64,000 nt of DNA from Enterobacter kobei (GTDB lineage: Bacteria; Pseudomonadota; Gammaproteobacteria; Enterobacterales; Enterobacteriaceae). Shown in pieces: positions 46,157 to 56,095 of the stretch. Within the stretch, counting starts at the first letter, position 1. Each line of letters starts with the position of its first letter. Under the pieces are notes generated by a model that saw nothing but the letters and a program-made list of their open reading frames with translations, was not told the DNA's origin and made no database searches. Both the position numbers and the translations under genes were made by a program. The stretch is from the NCBI RefSeq assembly GCF_001729765.1, contig NZ_CP017181.1, positions 930,001 through 994,000 of the forward strand, in the 5' to 3' direction.

Positions 46157-47856
46157 AAAGAGTGAACCCCTATATACCGCTGATAGCGGTTCGTCTTCAG
46201 GTAGCACAAATCCACCAGCACCAGCCCGTCGACGCAGTTGTTGAACGCCGGGTCGCTGCCAAAATCAATAAACTGCACGCCACCCGGTTCGCACAGCTCG
46301 GAATACTGCTTGTAGAGTGGCGGAATGCCGCAGCCCAGATTGCCGAGCAGGGATTTCAGCTTCGTCAGATCGTCCACGTAATCCACGCCGCCAAACTGTG
46401 CCAGCACGTCCGGTAACGATGCAGGATAAGGCTGGCGCGACGCGGCCAGCGGATGGCTTGCCGGGAACCACAGACGGTAAAATGCCACCAGCAGATCCCG
46501 CGCCGCTGGCGGTAAGCCTCCGGAAATCGAGACCGGGCCAAACAGATAACGGTAGTGCGGATAACGTGCCAGATAAGCCCCAATCCCGGACCAGAGATAA
46601 TCCAGGCCGCGGCGTCCCCAGTAGCGCGGCTGAATAAAGCTGCGACCCAGTTCAATGCCGTGCTCCAGCACGTCCTGCATTTTATCGTCGTAGTGGAACA
46701 CGCTGTAGCTGTACAACCCTTCCGGACCCCGATGCGCAATCTGCTTTGCGGTGGGCATAAAGCGATACGCCCCCACGATCTCCAGATCCTCATCATCCCA
46801 CAGGATCAGGTGCAGATAATCGTCATCGTAACGGTCGGTGTCCCGGCGCTTGCCGCTCCCTTCCTCCACCGCACGAAACGCAATTTCGCGCAGGCGGCCC
46901 AGCTCGCGCAGCAGCGGAGCCTCTTCCTGGCCGTTGCGCTGCCACAGATAGATGAGCTTATCGTCGCCGGTTTTGCCCAGACACTCGGCCTGCGCCAGCG
47001 CGCGTTTCAGAGTCGCCCGGTCCTCCGGACGAGCAATGGCGCACTGGGTTTTAAAGACGCCAGGCATTCCCTTGCCAAGACGCATCACGTGCTGACGGCA
47101 CTGCTCGGCCATCTCACGCGACGAAAGGGTGGCGCTGTGCCAGTGATGCCAGGCGATCTGCTGGCCGATTTTAATCGGCAGCTGGCTATGGCGGCGGCGG
47201 AACATCTGCTGCATTAACAGCAGCATCGACAATGTCGGCGACACCAGCGTGCTGGCATAAAAGAGGAGACTATTGTGCGCCTGAATATGCACCGGCAGCA
47301 GCGGCGCGCGCAGCTTGCTGGCGAGCTTGATAAAGCCCGGGTGCCATTTTTTATCGTGAATGCCTTTGCGCGTCGGACGTGAAACTTCTCCCGCCGGGAA
47401 GAAGATCAGTACGCCCGCATTTTGCAGATGTTGCTCCATCTGCACCAGGGAGGATTTCGCCGTCCTGCCCCCCATATTGTCCACCGGGATAAAGAGTGAA
47501 CTGAGAGGCTCAAGGTGGGTCAGCATCCGGTTGGTCACGACTTTGACGTCACGGCGTACGCGGGAGACGGCGTACAACAGCGCCAGCCCATCCAGAGTGC
47601 CCGTCGGGTGGTTGGCAATAATGACCAGCGGGCCATGTTCGGGGATTTGTTCGAGATCGCGGGCGGAAACGGTGCAGAGAATATCAAGGTGATCCAGAAC
47701 TTGCTCCACCATGTCCAGTCCTTTGAGGTGGCGGTGCGCGGCGGCAAACTGCTGGAATTCATCTTCGTAAAACAGTCTTTTTAACAGACTTTTTTGCCAG
47801 GATGCAGGCCTCGCCTGAGGCCAAAGATCGTCGAGAACGCTATCGAGGCTAAACAT
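46153..47856 (-). CDS. olsF: bifunctional acyltransferase, OlsF-like (ornithine lipid synthesis)
   Basis: The 567-residue protein fuses two domains. The N-terminal half is a lysophospholipid-acyltransferase type (PlsC/OlsA) with NHPTGTLDG and FFPAGEVSR. The C-terminal half (from about 300) is an OlsB-type N-acyltransferase (LGRLREIAFRAVEEGSGKRRDTDRYDDDYLHLILWD, then ELGRSFIQPRYWGRRGLDYLW). This is the plan of OlsF, which makes ornithine lipids in Serratia and others. Such phosphorus-free lipids usually rise under phosphate limitation. It starts 72 bp after hemB on the same strand, with AGGAGG and a small hairpin upstream; I see no Pho box. Confidence 0.82.
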   Translation of the reverse strand: MFSLDSVLDDLWPQARPASWQKSLLKRLFYEDEFQQFAAAHRHLKGLDMVEQVLDHLDILCTVSARDLEQIPEHGPLVIIANHPTGTLDGLALLYAVSRVRRDVKVVTNRMLTHLEPLSSLFIPVDNMGGRTAKSSLVQMEQHLQNAGVLIFFPAGEVSRPTRKGIHDKKWHPGFIKLASKLRAPLLPVHIQAHNSLLFYASTLVSPTLSMLLLMQQMFRRRHSQLPIKIGQQIAWHHWHSATLSSREMAEQCRQHVMRLGKGMPGVFKTQCAIARPEDRATLKRALAQAECLGKTGDDKLIYLWQRNGQEEAPLLRELGRLREIAFRAVEEGSGKRRDTDRYDDDYLHLILWDDEDLEIVGAYRFMPTAKQIAHRGPEGLYSYSVFHYDDKMQDVLEHGIELGRSFIQPRYWGRRGLDYLWSGIGAYLARYPHYRYLFGPVSISGGLPPAARDLLVAFYRLWFPASHPLAASRQPYPASLPDVLAQFGGVDYVDDLTKLKSLLGNLGCGIPPLYKQYSELCEPGGVQFIDFGSDPAFNNCVDGLVLVDLCYLKTNRYQRYIGVHSL

Positions 47857-47928
47857 GGTTACTCCTCCTGCCGTCTTGCGAAGACAGTAGAAGGAGCAGA
47901 TGTCGGTTGTATTGCAGTTTGGTGAAGA

Positions 47929-48903
47929 TTAGCGGAGGATTTTTTTCTCAGCCAGATCCAGCGCGAAGTAGCTGAAGATCAGGTCCGCGCCCGCACGTTT
48001 GATCGCACCCAGGCTTTCGAGGATCACTTTCTCTTCGTCAATCGCTCCCGCCTGCGCGGCGAATTTGATCATCGCGTACTCGCCGCTCACCTGGTAAGCG
48101 CCCAGCGGCAGTTCAGTGCGTTCGCGGATGTCGCGCAGAATATCAAGATACGCGCCAGCCGGTTTGAGCATCAGGCAGTCTGCGCCCTGAGCTTCATCCA
48201 GCAGGGATTCGCGAATCGCTTCCCGGCGGTTCAGCGGGTTCATCTGATAGGTTTTACGGTCGCCCTTCAGCGCCGTGCCAGCCGCTTCACGGAACGGGCC
48301 GTAGAAGGAGGAGGCAAATTTGGTGGAGTAGGACATGATGGCGGTGTCGGTGAAGCCTGCCGCATCCAGCGCCTGACGAATCGCCTGAACCTGTCCATCC
48401 ATCGCGGCAGAGGGGGCGATGAAATCTGCACCCGCAGCGGCCGCGACCACGGCCTGCTTGCCGAGATTCAGCAGGGTGGCATCGTTATCCACGCCATGAT
48501 CGCACAGCACGCCGCAGTGGCCGTGAGAGGTGTATTCGCAGAAGCAGGTGTCTGACATGACGACCATTTCCGGCACGGTCTCTTTGCAGATGCGGGACAT
48601 ACGGGCGACAAGGCCATCTTCTTTCCACGCATCGCTGCCGGTGGCGTCGGTATGATGGGAGATGCCAAAGGTCATCACCGAGCGGATCCCCGCGTTGGCG
48701 ATGCGTTCGATCTCGCGCGCCAGATATTTTTCCGGAATGCGCATTACGCCCGGCATGGCTTCGATGGCTTTGTAGTCATCGATCTCTTCTTCAACAAAAA
48801 TCGGCAACACCAGATCGTTTAAGGTCAGGGTTGTCTCTTCAAACATAGCGCGCAGTGCAGGTGACTTGCGCAGACGGCGGGGACGTGCAATTAAATCGGT
48901 CAT
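47929..48903 (-). CDS. hemB: delta-aminolevulinic acid dehydratase
   Basis: The 324-residue enzyme (same length as E. coli) has the zinc-site cysteines ([21 protein letters not shown]) and Schiff-base lysines ([15 protein letters not shown] and [12 protein letters not shown]). It joins two aminolevulinate molecules to porphobilinogen in haem synthesis. The ATG at 48903 ([18 protein letters not shown]) is the conserved start; the longer frame to 48948 is not supported. Confidence 0.96.
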   Translation of the reverse strand: MTDLIARPRRLRKSPALRAMFEETTLTLNDLVLPIFVEEEIDDYKAIEAMPGVMRIPEKYLAREIERIANAGIRSVMTFGISHHTDATGSDAWKEDGLVARMSRICKETVPEMVVMSDTCFCEYTSHGHCGVLCDHGVDNDATLLNLGKQAVVAAAAGADFIAPSAAMDGQVQAIRQALDAAGFTDTAIMSYSTKFASSFYGPFREAAGTALKGDRKTYQMNPLNRREAIRESLLDEAQGADCLMLKPAGAYLDILRDIRERTELPLGAYQVSGEYAMIKFAAQAGAIDEEKVILESLGAIKRAGADLIFSYFALDLAEKKILR

Positions 48904-49353
48904 GGGATGCCTGATGTTTGTGGAACAAAGAGGCCTAGTGTACCTCAAAGTGAAGGCCGTTGTTTTACGAAAGTAGGCTTTTTTCTTTTCTCAAATTGAC
49001 GGCTGAAGAACCTTTTTTCACTCTACACTCGCGCGGTCTGTTTTTTCAGGAAAAGGGGAATGATTAGTATGATTTCTATATCAGATGGAATATATAAAAA
49101 ATAATGATCTATTTATTTTAATAATATTAATGTGAGTTATGAAATTAATTTTCAACTTTCTGTTTTTATAATGTTTATAATGATTGTCTGCTGTGTGGTT
49201 GACCTTTTTTCTGTTTTTTTGTCTGTATGCGGACTTAATGGAATCATTCATTGAACCTTTTCTAAATGCAACTGCATAATTCTCTCCACAATTGAATATT
49301 GCACAATGATTTGACGGACAAACTTGCTTACGTCCCTGAGGAGGGATGACCCA
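48904..49353. other. AT-rich intergenic region before autotransporter
   Basis: About 450 bp. It contains the hemB promoter on minus and an AT-rich upstream region of the autotransporter. A minus frame at 49081-49389 is low-complexity and judged non-coding. No operator was identified. Confidence 0.45.
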
Positions 49354-52128
49354 ATGCAAACATGGAAAAAGAAACTGGTTGTATCTCAACTTGCATTAGC
49401 CTGTACCCTGGCTATCGCTTCTCAGGCCAATGCGAAAGATATTTCCGGTACGACGTATAATACATTTGGATATGATAACGCCGCCTCAACCCCGTGGTAT
49501 TATGGTTATGCTGACTGGGATTACACTGATGCCAGCCATGACGGTGATATTTATCCGGTGATCAATAAATCAACGGTGAATGGCGTTATTTCGACGTATT
49601 ATCTGGATGACGGCATCAATGGTCATTCTAATGCGCTCAGCATTTCTAACAGCACCATCAACGGTATGATTACCTCTGAGTGTATGACCGCAAACTGTGC
49701 CGACGGCGTAGACGCCGACGGTACCGCGCATAGTCAGTTCGATCGTTTTAGCCTGACTGTCGATAACAGCACGATCAACGACGCTTACGAGCATTACGCT
49801 TATGACGTCGTGAAGGGCGAAACATCGGAAACCCATTACCTGGATACCTACGCTCTCGGTAACGCGATTACGCTGGACGTGGAGTCTGATATTGTTATCC
49901 AGAATAATTCCCACGTTGCGGGCATTACGCTAACGCAGGGCTATCAGGAGCTCGATAATACTCCGTATGACGGCGTTGAAGGCGTGGCGAACAGCGCAAA
50001 CGTGTTCACCGATACGCTGGTGGTTAAAGACTCCGTGCTGACGTCAGGCGCCTACAGCGATCTGGGTACCAGCGGATTCTACGGTCAAACGGCTAAGCCG
50101 AGCGACTACGGTGAAACCCACGCCACGGGTGCGGATGACGCGGCGCTGATCGTTGCGGCCAGCGCATCTGACAACGCCATGCAGACCACCGCCACGTTCG
50201 ACCATTCTACCGTCACCGGCGACATCCTGTTCGCCAGCACCTTCGATAACAACTTCTACGAAAATGGCGATCCGGCAACCGATACCACCGATGATGGCGT
50301 CTATAACCCAACCACTAATGCCTGGGATGGCACCGACAGGCTGGACGTGACGCTGACCAACGGCAGCAAGTGGGTCGGTGCGGCGCAGTCCAGCGTTGAA
50401 GCCATTGGCACTTCGCAGATGTACGGTCTGGGTTACAGCAACGTTGACTGGCATGCGCTGGCGCCTAATAGCATCTGGCCTGACTCCACCTTTGACAGCA
50501 ACGGCCACGTAGCGGGCGAAGCGGTTTACCAGAGCGGCCTGTTCAACGTAACGCTGGACAACGGTTCCGAGTGGGATACCCGTAAGATCTCTAACATCGA
50601 CGCGCTGGCGGTGAATAACCGCTCTCAGGTCAACGTTGAAAACGCTGGCCTGCTGGCGGACTCCATTACCCTAACCAATGCTTCATCGCTGAATATTGGC
50701 GACAGCGGCGGCGTAGCGACCGACAGCCTCTATCTGGACAGCGATAGCCGTGCAGCTCTGACCGAAGAGACGGCCGCGCTGTATGCGAATACGATCACCG
50801 TCGATAACGGTGCCGAGCTGGCGCTGGGTCTGGGTCAGGTCGACACGCACAATATGGTGCTGACCGACGGTGGCGTACTGAACGTAGCCAGCCGTGATTA
50901 TGTGCTGAACAGCGATCTGAATAACGCGCGTTATATCACTAACGATCGTTACAGCGCGGACTACGACTATGGTGTCGTCGCACTGAACTCAGACGGCCAT
51001 CTGGCGGTGAACGGTGACGTTGCCGGTAACTATAAAGTGCGCATTGATGATGCGACCGGCGCAGGCTCCGTCGCTGATTACAAAAACAAAGAGATCGTCC
51101 GTGTTTATGATAACAATCCGGATACCGCAGCCCACTTTACTGCCGCAAACAAAGCGGATTTAGGGGCTTACACCTATCAGGCACAGCAGCAGGGTGATAC
51201 CGTTGTCCTTGAGCAGAAAGCGCTGAGCGACTACGCCAACATGGCGCTGAGCATTCCTTCTGCCAATACCAATATCTGGAATCTGCAGCAGGATACCGTC
51301 GGTTCGCGTCTGACCAACAGCCGTCATGGCCTGGCGGACAATGGCGGAGCCTGGGTGAGCTACTTCGGTGGCAACTACGACGGTGACAATGGCGTTATCA
51401 GCTACGATCAGGACGTGAGCGGCATTATGGTCGGTCTGGACACCCAGATTGACGGTAACAATGCGAAGTGGATCGTCGGCGGTGCAGCAGGCTTCGCGAA
51501 GGGGGATATCAGCGATCGTACCGGTCAGGTCGATCAGGACAGCCAGACGGCAATGATCTATGCCTCTGCGAAGTTTGCGAACGATATGTTCCTCGACAGC
51601 TCCCTGAGCTACACCCGCTTTAACAACGACCTTTCAGCTACCATGAGCAACGGTCAATACGTTGACGGTGACACGACCACCGATGCGGTTGGCTTTGGCA
51701 TGAAGCTGGGCTATGACTGGAAACCAAACCTGTCTGGCTACGTAACCCCTTACGCGGCGGTATCCGGTCTGTTCCAGTCCGGGGATGATTATCGCCTGAG
51801 TAATGACATGCGCGTTGATGGGCAATCTTACGATAGCCTGCGCTATGAACTCGGCCTGGATGCGGGTTATACCTTCAACTACGGTGGCGAGCAGGCGCTG
51901 ACGCCTTACTTCAAGCTGGCCTATGTCTATGATGATGCTGATAACACTGCGGATATCAACGACGACAGCATCGACAACGGCGTTAAAGGCTCTGCGGTGC
52001 GTGTAGGGCTGGGTACGCAGTTCAGCTTCACGAAGAACTTCAGCGCGTACACGGATGCCACGTATCTTGGCGGCGGTGACGTTGACCAGAACTGGGGCGC
52101 CAATTTGGGTGTGAAATATACCTGGTAA
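49354..52128 (+). CDS. yaiT: autotransporter outer-membrane protein, YaiT-like
   Basis: About 924 residues from the ATG at 49354, which follows GAGGAGGGATGACCC. Signal peptide MQTWKKKLVVSQLALACTLAIASQANA; passenger of about 600 residues rich in Ser/Thr/Asn/Asp repeats (SNSTINGMIT, DNSTINDAYE, DHSTVTGDIL, SSLNIGDSGG), as in a beta-helix; C-terminal barrel of about 280 residues ending in Trp after VKY. It occupies the place of yaiT, which is disrupted by insertion sequences in E. coli K-12; here it is intact. Likely a surface adhesin. Confidence 0.88.
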   Translation: MQTWKKKLVVSQLALACTLAIASQANAKDISGTTYNTFGYDNAASTPWYYGYADWDYTDASHDGDIYPVINKSTVNGVISTYYLDDGINGHSNALSISNSTINGMITSECMTANCADGVDADGTAHSQFDRFSLTVDNSTINDAYEHYAYDVVKGETSETHYLDTYALGNAITLDVESDIVIQNNSHVAGITLTQGYQELDNTPYDGVEGVANSANVFTDTLVVKDSVLTSGAYSDLGTSGFYGQTAKPSDYGETHATGADDAALIVAASASDNAMQTTATFDHSTVTGDILFASTFDNNFYENGDPATDTTDDGVYNPTTNAWDGTDRLDVTLTNGSKWVGAAQSSVEAIGTSQMYGLGYSNVDWHALAPNSIWPDSTFDSNGHVAGEAVYQSGLFNVTLDNGSEWDTRKISNIDALAVNNRSQVNVENAGLLADSITLTNASSLNIGDSGGVATDSLYLDSDSRAALTEETAALYANTITVDNGAELALGLGQVDTHNMVLTDGGVLNVASRDYVLNSDLNNARYITNDRYSADYDYGVVALNSDGHLAVNGDVAGNYKVRIDDATGAGSVADYKNKEIVRVYDNNPDTAAHFTAANKADLGAYTYQAQQQGDTVVLEQKALSDYANMALSIPSANTNIWNLQQDTVGSRLTNSRHGLADNGGAWVSYFGGNYDGDNGVISYDQDVSGIMVGLDTQIDGNNAKWIVGGAAGFAKGDISDRTGQVDQDSQTAMIYASAKFANDMFLDSSLSYTRFNNDLSATMSNGQYVDGDTTTDAVGFGMKLGYDWKPNLSGYVTPYAAVSGLFQSGDDYRLSNDMRVDGQSYDSLRYELGLDAGYTFNYGGEQALTPYFKLAYVYDDADNTADINDDSIDNGVKGSAVRVGLGTQFSFTKNFSAYTDATYLGGGDVDQNWGANLGVKYTW

Positions 52129-52136
52129 TACCTGAA

Positions 52137-52164
52137 AGCGGGGGAGAATATCCCCCGCTTTTTT
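52137..52164 (+). terminator. terminator of the autotransporter gene
   Basis: AGCGGGGG-AGAATAT-CCCCCGCT followed by TTTTT, 8 bp after the stop. Confidence 0.92.
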
Positions 52165-52220
52165 ACGATAAAAACAAAAAACAATATTGAACCGACCAAT
52201 ACGGATGTCTTGAGGTCTGC

Positions 52221-52844
52221 ATGAACGTTAATGCGAAACCGCTTTCTGAATTAAGCCGGCTCGAACAGTGTCTGATAGCAGCCAGTAGTACGTTTCAATG
52301 TGCTCCACAACAAATCATTACTTCTCACGAGTGCAATGAGTCACGCACGGTAGTATTACAGACCGGTATAATCGAAATCTATCGTTATCCAGATGAATTG
52401 CTGTTGGGGATCGCGAAAGCGCCATTTATTTTTGGGCTATCCACCGTGATGATTAAACACTGTCACGAATACAAAGTTATCGCCAAAACACCCTGTACGG
52501 GTTTTTATTTATCCACGGAAACCACCCGTCAGCTCATACAACAGAATGCGCTCTGGAAAGAGGCCTTCACCTGGTTATCATGGATAAATTACATTCTTGC
52601 GAAACGCGACATGCAGCTGGTGGGAAATAATTCTTATCACCAGATCCGCGCCATGTTGCTGAATATGGCGGAGTGGGATGAAACGTTGCGCTCGAAAATT
52701 GGTGTGATGAATCATATTCAACAAAGCACCCGTATTTCGCGCTCGGTTGTTGCAGAGGTTCTCGCTGCGCTGCGGCAGGGAAACTACATTAATATGAGCC
52801 GGGGCAAGCTGGTCAGCATCAACCGCTTGCCCACGGAATATTAA
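52221..52844 (+). CDS. yaiV: winged-helix regulator YaiV/IprA-like
   Basis: The 207-residue protein has a CRP-like N-terminal region and a C-terminal winged helix (NHIQQSTRISRSVVAEVLAALRQGNYINMSRGKLVSINRLP). It lies between the YaiT-like gene and ampH, the position of yaiV in E. coli (iprA in Salmonella, a factor affecting peroxide resistance). It converges on ampH with a 2-bp gap. Target genes are unknown. Confidence 0.85.
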   Translation: MNVNAKPLSELSRLEQCLIAASSTFQCAPQQIITSHECNESRTVVLQTGIIEIYRYPDELLLGIAKAPFIFGLSTVMIKHCHEYKVIAKTPCTGFYLSTETTRQLIQQNALWKEAFTWLSWINYILAKRDMQLVGNNSYHQIRAMLLNMAEWDETLRSKIGVMNHIQQSTRISRSVVAEVLAALRQGNYINMSRGKLVSINRLPTEY

Positions 52845-52846
52845 GA

Positions 52847-54007
52847 TCAGTTAGACGCGGTCAGCACCTGGGCTTTATTGGCGCTCAGTTCAGCCACCAG
52901 GTTATTAATGCCATCACTCATATTAACGAAACGCGTATGCGGGGAGCGGGTGACCACCACAAATGCGCCCACGTTGGACTGCGGGATCATCGCCATATAG
53001 GTAATGAACCCGCCACCGCCGCCGGTTTTCTGAATAATACCCGGACGGCCATTTTTTGGTGCCATATAGACCCAGCCCAGGCCGAGCGCATCGGCTTTAC
53101 CCGGTACGTCCATTCCGACCACACGGTGCAGCTGAGTTCGCTGATAAATCAGGGTCTGCATACGGTCGGCCTGGCTGCTGCGCGAATAGAAATCCGATGA
53201 GAGGAACTGCTGCATCCAGCGCATCATGTCGCCTGGGGTGGAATAGACCCCGCCGCTCCCCACTGCCGCCAGCGTGTTGTTACACGGGCTTGCGCCTTTC
53301 TCCGCCACCATCAGGCGACGGCACTGGTCCGGAGAAGGGGTAAAGGTGGTGTCTTTCATCCCCAGCGGACGGGTTATCTGCTCTTCAAACAGCTGCGTGT
53401 AGGGTTTGCCCGCAGCCGCTGAGAGGGCATCCGCCAGCAGGTCGAACGCCAGATTGGAGTAAGAGGCCTGCGAACCCGGGGCCGCCTTCAGCGTGGCGGT
53501 GCTCAGGTAGTTCCAGCGCTGCTCACGGGTGGGCCAGACAAACACGTCGCGGTGCGCCGCTCCGCCAGGCTGCTCACGCGGCAGCGCGCTGGTGTGCGTC
53601 GCGAGGTTCACAAGGCGAATGGGCGTTCCCTGATACGTCGGCACTCGTGCACCCGGTGGGGCGTATTTGCTGAGCGGATCGTCGAGCTTCACCACGCCCT
53701 GGTCGAGCAGTTTCACCAGCATTTCGCTGGTCATCAGCTTGGTTAAGGACGCGATGCGAACGACGGAATCCAGCTGCGGGTGAATGTTATTGCCTGGGCG
53801 CGTTTCACCGAAGCTGCGGAATACGCGCTGGTTGCCATCAATAACCACCATTGCCATCCCGGTTGCGCCGCTGCCGTAATAGATCAGGTTCGCGTAGCGA
53901 TCGGCAATGTCTGAAGCCAAAACGGGAGCCGTCAGCGGTTGGGCCGCCTGGGCGGTGGAGAAGCTCACCGCACACAGCGCGGCAAAAGAGAGCAGACAAC
54001 GTTTCAA
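52847..54007 (-). CDS. ampH: penicillin-binding protein AmpH
   Basis: A class C beta-lactamase-fold peptidase of 386 residues (E. coli 385). It has SxxK in RIASLTKLMT, YxN in ASYSNLAFDLL and KTG in IIQKTGGGGGF. I start it at the TTG at 54007 (KRCLLSFAALCAVSFSTAQA signal peptide), preceded by GGATG; an upstream ATG at 54154 would add 49 unrelated residues. AmpH is a DD-carboxy/endopeptidase involved in peptidoglycan recycling, with weak beta-lactamase activity. Confidence 0.93.
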   Translation of the reverse strand: MKRCLLSFAALCAVSFSTAQAAQPLTAPVLASDIADRYANLIYYGSGATGMAMVVIDGNQRVFRSFGETRPGNNIHPQLDSVVRIASLTKLMTSEMLVKLLDQGVVKLDDPLSKYAPPGARVPTYQGTPIRLVNLATHTSALPREQPGGAAHRDVFVWPTREQRWNYLSTATLKAAPGSQASYSNLAFDLLADALSAAAGKPYTQLFEEQITRPLGMKDTTFTPSPDQCRRLMVAEKGASPCNNTLAAVGSGGVYSTPGDMMRWMQQFLSSDFYSRSSQADRMQTLIYQRTQLHRVVGMDVPGKADALGLGWVYMAPKNGRPGIIQKTGGGGGFITYMAMIPQSNVGAFVVVTRSPHTRFVNMSDGINNLVAELSANKAQVLTASN

Positions 54008-54211
54008 CGAAAAGCATCCATGAAGTGAATGAAGAAAGTAATGGGTATTTATACTACTAATCTCTACCGTGCAATGCCCGGAATAGCATAACGATAGCCA
54101 GAAAAACGTAACCATGGGTAAATATGAATAATTTACTTGCGAGCGCTCTCCCATTTTCTGGCATCGGGCTTATGATAGGCACCAGTATTACTCAATCTTA
54201 CGGAGAACGGT

Positions 54212-54745
54212 ATGTCTGAAAAGCGTGTGGTCATGGTGGTTGATATGCAAAACGGGGTATTTGAAACCCCTCGTCATCAGCGCGAAAAGTGTGTCTCTCT
54301 GATCAACCAGCTTACGCAGGCGGCCGACACCGTCATTTTTATTCAGCATACCGAGGCCGGGGGGCTGGAAGAAGGAAGTGAAGGGTTTGCGCTGCTGCCT
54401 GAACTCCATCAACCGGCTGATGCGCTTTACGTTACCAAGACCGCCTGTGATTCTTTTTACAACACATCGCTTGAAGCGCTGTTACGTGAACACGGAATTC
54501 GTGAGTTTGTCATCTGCGGCTGCGCCACGGATTACTGCGTGGACGCGACAATTAAAAACGGCGTCAGTCGGGGCTACCACATTACCGTGGCTGAGGATGC
54601 CCATACCACCGCGAATCGCCCGGCGGCTGAAGCACAGATTCTGATTAACCACCATAATGACGTCTGGCGTAACTTCATTGCACCGATGAACCCTCCCGCG
54701 GTGAAACGCACCGAAACAATTCTCGAAAACTGGAAAGCGAACTAA
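54212..54745 (+). CDS. isochorismatase-family cysteine hydrolase
   Basis: The 177-residue protein has the catalytic triad of the family: Asp in VVDMQNGVF, Lys in VTKTACDSF and Cys in VICGCATDYCVDATI, with the cis-peptide region before the Cys. It hydrolyses an amide or ester of unknown nature; nicotinamidase- or YcaC-like. This gene is not in the E. coli ampH-sbmA interval as I recall it, so it is a lineage-specific insertion. Confidence 0.85.
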   Translation: MSEKRVVMVVDMQNGVFETPRHQREKCVSLINQLTQAADTVIFIQHTEAGGLEEGSEGFALLPELHQPADALYVTKTACDSFYNTSLEALLREHGIREFVICGCATDYCVDATIKNGVSRGYHITVAEDAHTTANRPAAEAQILINHHNDVWRNFIAPMNPPAVKRTETILENWKAN

Positions 54746-54860
54746 TAATCAACCCTCGGGTCTGACCTTTTTGCCCGAGCCGGTCTTCCGGCCCGGGCAG
54801 GGTATTCGTTTGGTCATGTGTTGAGCACAGCAACAACCATAACAACAAGAAGGAAGCATC

Positions 54861-56081
54861 ATGTTTAAGTCTTTTTTCCCAAAGCCGGGGCCATTTTTCC
54901 TGTCGGCATTTATTTGGGCTCTTATCGCGGTCGTTTTCTGGCAGGCGGGCGGCGGTGCATGGCTGGCACGCATAGCCGGGGCGACAGGCGACGTGCCGAT
55001 TAGCGCAGCGCGCTTCTGGTCACTGAGCTATCTGCTGTTTTACGCCTACTACATGCTGTGCGTAGGGCTGTTTGCGCTGTTCTGGTTTGTCTATTCTCCG
55101 CACCGCTGGCAGTACTGGTCGATTCTCGGTACCTCGCTGATCATCTTTGTGACGTGGTTCCTGGTGGAAGTGGGGGTGGCGGTAAACGCCTGGTATGCAC
55201 CGTTCTACGATCTGATTCAGACCGCGCTGAGTTCGCCGCACAAGGTCACCATTAACCAGTTCTACCATGAAGTCGGCGTCTTCCTCGGTATCGCGCTTAT
55301 TGCGGTGATCATTGGTGTTATGAACAATTTCTTCGTCAGCCACTATGTTTTCCGCTGGCGTACCGCGATGAACGAACATTACATGGCGCACTGGCAGCAT
55401 CTGCGTCATATCGAAGGTGCCGCGCAGCGTGTGCAGGAAGACACCATGCGTTTTGCCTCCACCCTTGAAGATATGGGCGTCAGTTTCATCAACGCCATCA
55501 TGACGCTGATTGCTTTCCTGCCGGTACTGGTGACGCTCTCTGCGCATGTGCCGGATCTGCCGATTGTCGGCCATCTGCCGTATGGTCTGGTGATTGCCGC
55601 GATTGTCTGGTCGCTGATGGGCACGGGCCTGCTGGCGGTGGTGGGGATCAAGCTGCCGGGTCTGGAGTTTAAAAATCAGCGCGTCGAAGCGGCGTATCGT
55701 AAAGAGCTGGTTTACGGGGAAGATGATGCCAGCCGCGCGTCGCCACCGACCGTCCGTGAGCTGTTTGGTGCCGTGCGTCGTAACTACTTCCGCCTTTACT
55801 TCCACTATATGTATTTCAACATTGCGCGCATTTTGTATCTGCAGGTGGATAACGTTTTCGGCTTGTTCCTGCTGTTTCCGTCGATTGTTGCGGGTACGAT
55901 TACGCTCGGTCTGATGACGCAGATCACCAATGTTTTCGGTCAGGTGCGCGGGTCGTTCCAGTATCTGATCAGCTCCTGGACCACGCTGGTGGAGTTGATG
56001 TCCATCTACAAACGTCTCCGCAGCTTTGAGCGTGAGCTGGACGATCGTGACCTGCAGGAAGTGACCAATACCTTTAGCTAA
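54861..56081 (+). CDS. sbmA: peptide antibiotic transporter SbmA
   Basis: The 406-residue inner-membrane protein has the same length as E. coli SbmA and starts [20 protein letters not shown]. It has about seven to eight helices and resembles the membrane part of ABC exporters without an ATPase (SbmA/BacA family). It imports microcins B17 and J25, bleomycin and proline-rich peptides using the proton gradient. It is followed by yaiW after 14 bp. Confidence 0.95.
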   Translation: MFKSFFPKPGPFFLSAFIWALIAVVFWQAGGGAWLARIAGATGDVPISAARFWSLSYLLFYAYYMLCVGLFALFWFVYSPHRWQYWSILGTSLIIFVTWFLVEVGVAVNAWYAPFYDLIQTALSSPHKVTINQFYHEVGVFLGIALIAVIIGVMNNFFVSHYVFRWRTAMNEHYMAHWQHLRHIEGAAQRVQEDTMRFASTLEDMGVSFINAIMTLIAFLPVLVTLSAHVPDLPIVGHLPYGLVIAAIVWSLMGTGLLAVVGIKLPGLEFKNQRVEAAYRKELVYGEDDASRASPPTVRELFGAVRRNYFRLYFHYMYFNIARILYLQVDNVFGLFLLFPSIVAGTITLGLMTQITNVFGQVRGSFQYLISSWTTLVELMSIYKRLRSFERELDDRDLQEVTNTFS

Positions 56082-56095
56082 TACAGGGAGTTGCT

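Noticed and set aside
54772..54797. GC-rich inverted repeat between the isochorismatase gene and sbmA as a terminator
   Set aside because: GCCCGAGCCGG/CCGGCCCGGGC forms a strong stem, but no T tract follows on either strand; more likely a REP-like remnant.
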